Shown piece by piece: positions 60,300-64,000 of a stretch of DNA of 64,000 bases. A program made the position numbers and the translations under genes. Source of the stretch: Vespula vulgaris (lineage: Eukaryota; Arthropoda; Insecta; Hymenoptera; Vespidae); NCBI RefSeq assembly GCF_905475345.1, contig NC_066604.1, forward strand, positions 1,575,001-1,639,000. Direction: 5' to 3'. Each line of letters starts with the position of its first letter. The stretch's first letter is position 1. The notes beneath the pieces were generated by a model that was not told the DNA's origin, did no database searches, and saw nothing but the letters and a program-made list of their open reading frames with translations.

Positions 60300-63200
60300 T
60301 CGAGGTGTTCGCGTTCGCGCGCGTGTGCTTAAGTATGTGTATCGTTCGGAAAAGAGCAACTAAAAGAGAGAGAAAGAGAGTCGAAGCCAAAGACGTTTTT
60401 GTCCCTGCGCATCTCGATGAATGCCACTTAAACTAGACTCCAAAAGTAAGAGTAAGAGAGAGAGAGAGAGAGGGAGAGAGAGAGAGATAGTTATATGCAA
60501 TGGGATATATCTGGATATATAAAAATATATATATATGTACACCTATTATATATAAAAATAGATACTTGTCATAGATTTTTTATTTTTATTTTTTATTTGT
60601 TTTTATTTTTTTTTTATAGAACTTCAAAAAAGAAAAAGGAGAGAGAACTTCGTGTCCGAAAGAATCGCATATGATTATCTTCTGGAGAATATTTGTTCGT
60701 TGTTTCGTTTGAAATGCATATTATGAATGTATAGTACATATACAGTATACAGATGTATGCATATGAAGACAGCAAAGTCGAGTGCATTTGGTACTGGTCA
60801 GTCCATATTCTGGACAAACAATCGATTGGGAATCTCTCTTTTTTTTTTTTATATATAGAAGTAACTATATATACATGTATATATACATATATGTCTCATA
60901 GATATGTTCCCCTTCGTAAAGCAAACACGCATAAAATTACGTTTCTACACCGTTAGGAAAATGAATTCGGTAGATATATGTATTCTAGTTGCGAAAACAG
61001 TCGCGATCGGAGGGTTGACGTTTCTTTCGACAAATATATCGTCGATATCGATCGTTTTGTATAATTTTTAACCGTAGAGAAAAATCGTTTCTTATAGCAA
61101 GTTCATCAACGATTTGTTTTTTCGTGATAGAACGTTCAAAAAAGAAAGAAAAACAAAAAAAAAAGAAAATTCAATTGCGTTCAATCCTAAGAAAAAAGTA
61201 AATCGACGGCTTTACATCGACATAAGTCAATCATCGACGAACATCGTTAGATGCATTCAAAACTTTTTCAACTACTTTTTATTATATAAGAAAAAAGAAA
61301 TTATTGATAAACTTATTATCATTATTGAGTTTATATCGTTAATGAAATTTTTTCTTTTTCTTTTTTTTTATGAGTTTGCTTAATTCGATACCCAACAATA
61401 TCGAACAAATATAGATCGATCGTTCGTCGATTAATTTCTTCGAAGATACAATTTATTAATCGATAAATATTTCATTCAATCGATGATATTATACAATGTC
61501 ATAGATACAACATATTCGAGTGAAAATTCTCTTCGATATCTTTACGAACGCATTCGCCATTGATCAGTGGACATCCTGTACATATTTATCTTCTTTTGGA
61601 GAATACTTTCCGAGTTTTCCGAGGGTGTAAAAGGTCGACTCGAAGGATGGTCAGTCACTCCCTTGATCGACCAACACTTGACCAGCATTGACAGTTGGGA
61701 CCGTGGGACAATCGTTCGATAATTGGGTGACATTGTCGATTTCGTGCCGGACACTTTGTTCTCTATCGACGAAGGCGCACGCCCTCGTCATTCTGCCATT
61801 AACGATTCTTATACTTTACGATTTGTTGCTTGAGTTTCGTTGTCCTTAGTACAATCGAAAATATGAATTTATTGGGGATTATATTACTTACTTCTAATAA
61901 AGTTATATGGATATTTCGATTATCCTATATCTATGCTAGTATTATAGTCTCTCACTTCGTACTGTTTAATATCGTAAATCCTGATCGTTGCATAGTTGAA
62001 ACCTAATCTCGTGATCTGATCGATCGTTTCTCATAAATCGAAAAATTTAACGAACGAGACACACGAGTAATAAATTTCTTTCTTTTTTCTTTTTTCTTTT
62101 TTTCTTCTTCTCTTTTTTGTATTGATACAAATATCACGATTGAGATATTAAAATAATTCTTTCCGTAACTTGTAAATCATTGGTATTTATAAAGCGTATA
62201 ATTCGTATAATTCGTTATTACAAGGATAAACTAATCCGGATTTTCGTTTAAACGCTTTAGCTTCCTCGGATTAAGTCGATCACGAATAATCACGCGAATT
62301 TCCTGATTTCAGAAAGTCAGGCTTCGGTAGTTGCTCTTTCGTACCATCTGTGCCCTATTCGTCTCCCCAATACGATTAAATTGTCGGTGAATAACGGGAC
62401 ACGATTGAGAAGTTCCATCTAGTGTATATCGCGTTAATTGGAAATTAAATCGAGTTATCGCGATTATTAAATTCTTTAGCTACGAGTTAATACGAATTCG
62501 ATATACTACGAATAAATTAATAGATATTTGTTAATCTTACATTTCAAACTTATAATTGTGGAAGGTAGTATTAAATTATTAATTAGAGATATATTCGATT
62601 GACGATTTCATACTATTTCTGTATACAAAGATAGAAAAAAATGTGATAACTTAAAATCCTAGATACATAGCATGTATATACCTATGTATGTATTTATAGA
62701 TATGTATATATAATAAACGTACGTATCTATATATTGCAATGGGAATGTTCGCAGACTGAAATTATGTTCCCATTTAAAAACCCACCCCAATCGTCATCGC
62801 GATTCGTTGCGGTTCGAAGCGAGTCAATTGTAGACAAGTGCACGCCGCGCAGCATCGTATATTAAAACGATTTTTTTTGGCGTGATTTTAAAAGGTGACA
62901 GCTGTCCGCTTTGTTTGACAGACCGGAACACCGATTTATGTTTTATATTTACCTACATGTGTAGAACACACACATTTGTATATATATACAACGAAGAACG
63001 ATTCATTAAAATATATCTTTTTATTATTTTTTCATACATGTATACATACGTTCTTGTATGATAAATGAATTAAAGATTCGGATAAGTTGCAATTATCGTT
63101 TTACTTTTGCAGTTTCGATAATTCTCTTTCGTTTATATTTTATTTTCATTCGATGAACATGCGAAATATAAACTACTTTGCTTCAGGGAAACGATATCGT

Positions 63201-63705
63201 TCGAAGAAGAGAGAACGATCGATCATCGTCTCAAATTTTACAACATCACGTGCCATTGTACGAATTAAGATATATGATCGATGACTTTCCAATCGACTAG
63301 TAGTATTGTGCGGTTTCAAATGGATAATGTCTTCAAAGGAACACGATAATTTTTCGTCATCGTGATTTAACAGTTGGCCGATCTATCGACATATTTCGTT
63401 CTTGATTTAAGATGTATAAAATTCATTTGGGAATAGATTTTATATTCAAACAATATCTACGGAATAATTCGTCAATGATTCATATCGTTTCGATAGGATT
63501 TATTATTTATAACGTGTCTTCATTGATTAATGATTAAATAACTAATTTAATTGTTTCATATGATTTCTATCGATTTAATTTAAAATTGAATGAATGTTTC
63601 ATGATTATATGTCTTAAATATTCTTATTCATTTTTTAAATGAATTCGTATGTCGGTAAAATATTTGTCTTTGTATCGACAAAATAGTTTTCGTTAGGTAT
63701 CGTTC
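60300..63705. other. No assignable gene upstream of the Hey region
   Basis: A/T-rich. Repeat-poor stretches at 61.55-61.80 and 62.74-62.95 kb; the latter has the palindrome GACAGCTGTC at 62897-62906. The minus-strand open frame at 61.54-61.75 kb lacks an early ATG and splice sites. Confidence 0.4.
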
Positions 63706-63875
63706 GTTCAATAGTTCACCTATTTCTTGGGAGATGGCGTTTCAATAGTTCACTAATTTCCTGGGAGATGGCGTTTCAATAGTTCACTAATTTCCTGGGA
63801 GATGGCGTTTCATTAGTTTACCAATTTCTTGGGAGATGGCGTTTCAATAGTTTACCAATTTCTTGGGAGATGGCG
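63706..63875. repeat. Five tandem 34-bp units with CTCF-like core
   Basis: Units end at 63739, 63773, 63807, 63841 and 63875, exactly 34 bp apart. Each ends GGGAGATGGCG, and the variable part reads TAGTT(C/T)AC(C/T/A).ATTTC(T/C)T. The invariant core resembles the insect CTCF motif AG(A/G)(G/T)GGCGC; only the last unit is followed by the preferred C. The array lies just upstream of a possible first exon at 63960. Confidence 0.9.
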
Positions 63876-63959
63876 CTTCGATCGCATTGTCGCTACTTGC
63901 TCTTGTTGACGTATCCTTTGGTTCGAGTATTTAACGTAGCTGCGTCATTGGAGGAACAC

Positions 63960-63984
63960 ATGGTCGTGCTGCTTAGGTTTACGA
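63960..63984 (+). CDS. Possible first coding exon of a gene running out of the window
   Basis: ATG in a good context (GGAACACATGG) is followed by eight codons, MVVLLRFT, and a strong donor ACGA|GTAAGT at 63985. The stretch is repeat-poor. It is too short to recognise, and the rest would lie past the right edge. Confidence 0.25.
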
Positions 63985-64000
63985 GTAAGTAAAACGATTA

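Noticed and set aside
61542..61754. Protein-like 70-codon minus-strand frame
   Set aside because: The apparent start is GTG, with no splice sites or family; kept only as a unique island.
1..64000. CRISPR array, rRNA, tRNA or transposon remnants
   Set aside because: The tandem arrays have no spacer structure; I saw no tRNA arms, rRNA segments, reverse transcriptase or transposase motifs. A profile search could still find decayed elements.

Overview
The window looks like insect nuclear DNA, most likely from a hymenopteran. It is very AT-rich, crowded with simple repeats (AG/CT, AT, AAT, GTAT and GAC tracts), rich in CpG words such as TCGATCG, and has short exons with canonical GT-AG introns. 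The species call is an inference from composition and from the insect-type Hey protein. Most long open frames are artefacts of repeats. I found no transposon ORF, tRNA, rRNA or CRISPR array.

Three genes can be assembled. (1) Hey, a Notch-responsive bHLH-Orange repressor, lies on the minus strand at 53066-57155 with three coding exons and 417 residues. It has a complete bHLH, an Orange domain, a C-terminal YRPW motif and an unusually long His/Met/Gln-rich N-terminus. (2) A PDRG1-like prefoldin-family protein lies on the minus strand at 42380-42837 with two coding exons and 131 residues. (3) An unrecognised two-exon plus-strand gene at 48545-49534 encodes a 102-residue protein. It starts with a basic amphipathic helix and ends in an acidic, Cys-clustered, Asn-rich tail with two NxxN motifs. 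This layout recalls the Bearded family of Neuralized inhibitors, though homology is not shown.

The left two thirds (1 to about 42 kb) is mostly intronic or intergenic. It holds two well-supported minus-strand coding exons of unrecognised product, at 33117-33248 (an initial exon) and 23313-23559 (an internal exon). They may belong to one long-intron gene. Repeat-poor, CpG-rich islands stand out of the microsatellite background. Two of them (24.0-24.25 kb and 33.9-34.05 kb) share a CRE and an identical 12-mer, and the first also has a TATA/initiator pair at textbook spacing on the minus strand.

Around Hey (53-60.3 kb) there are five full matches to the Su(H) consensus and many CACGTG/CACGCG sites. 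This is what a Notch target that represses itself would show. A similar Su(H) plus bHLH-O cluster lies 2.1 kb upstream of the small plus-strand gene.

Other structures worth noting are five tandem 34-bp units carrying a CTCF-like GAGATGGCG core at the right edge, a 28-bp minisatellite at 31.5 kb, and an 18-bp perfect inverted repeat flanking a GGTC array at 2.1 kb.
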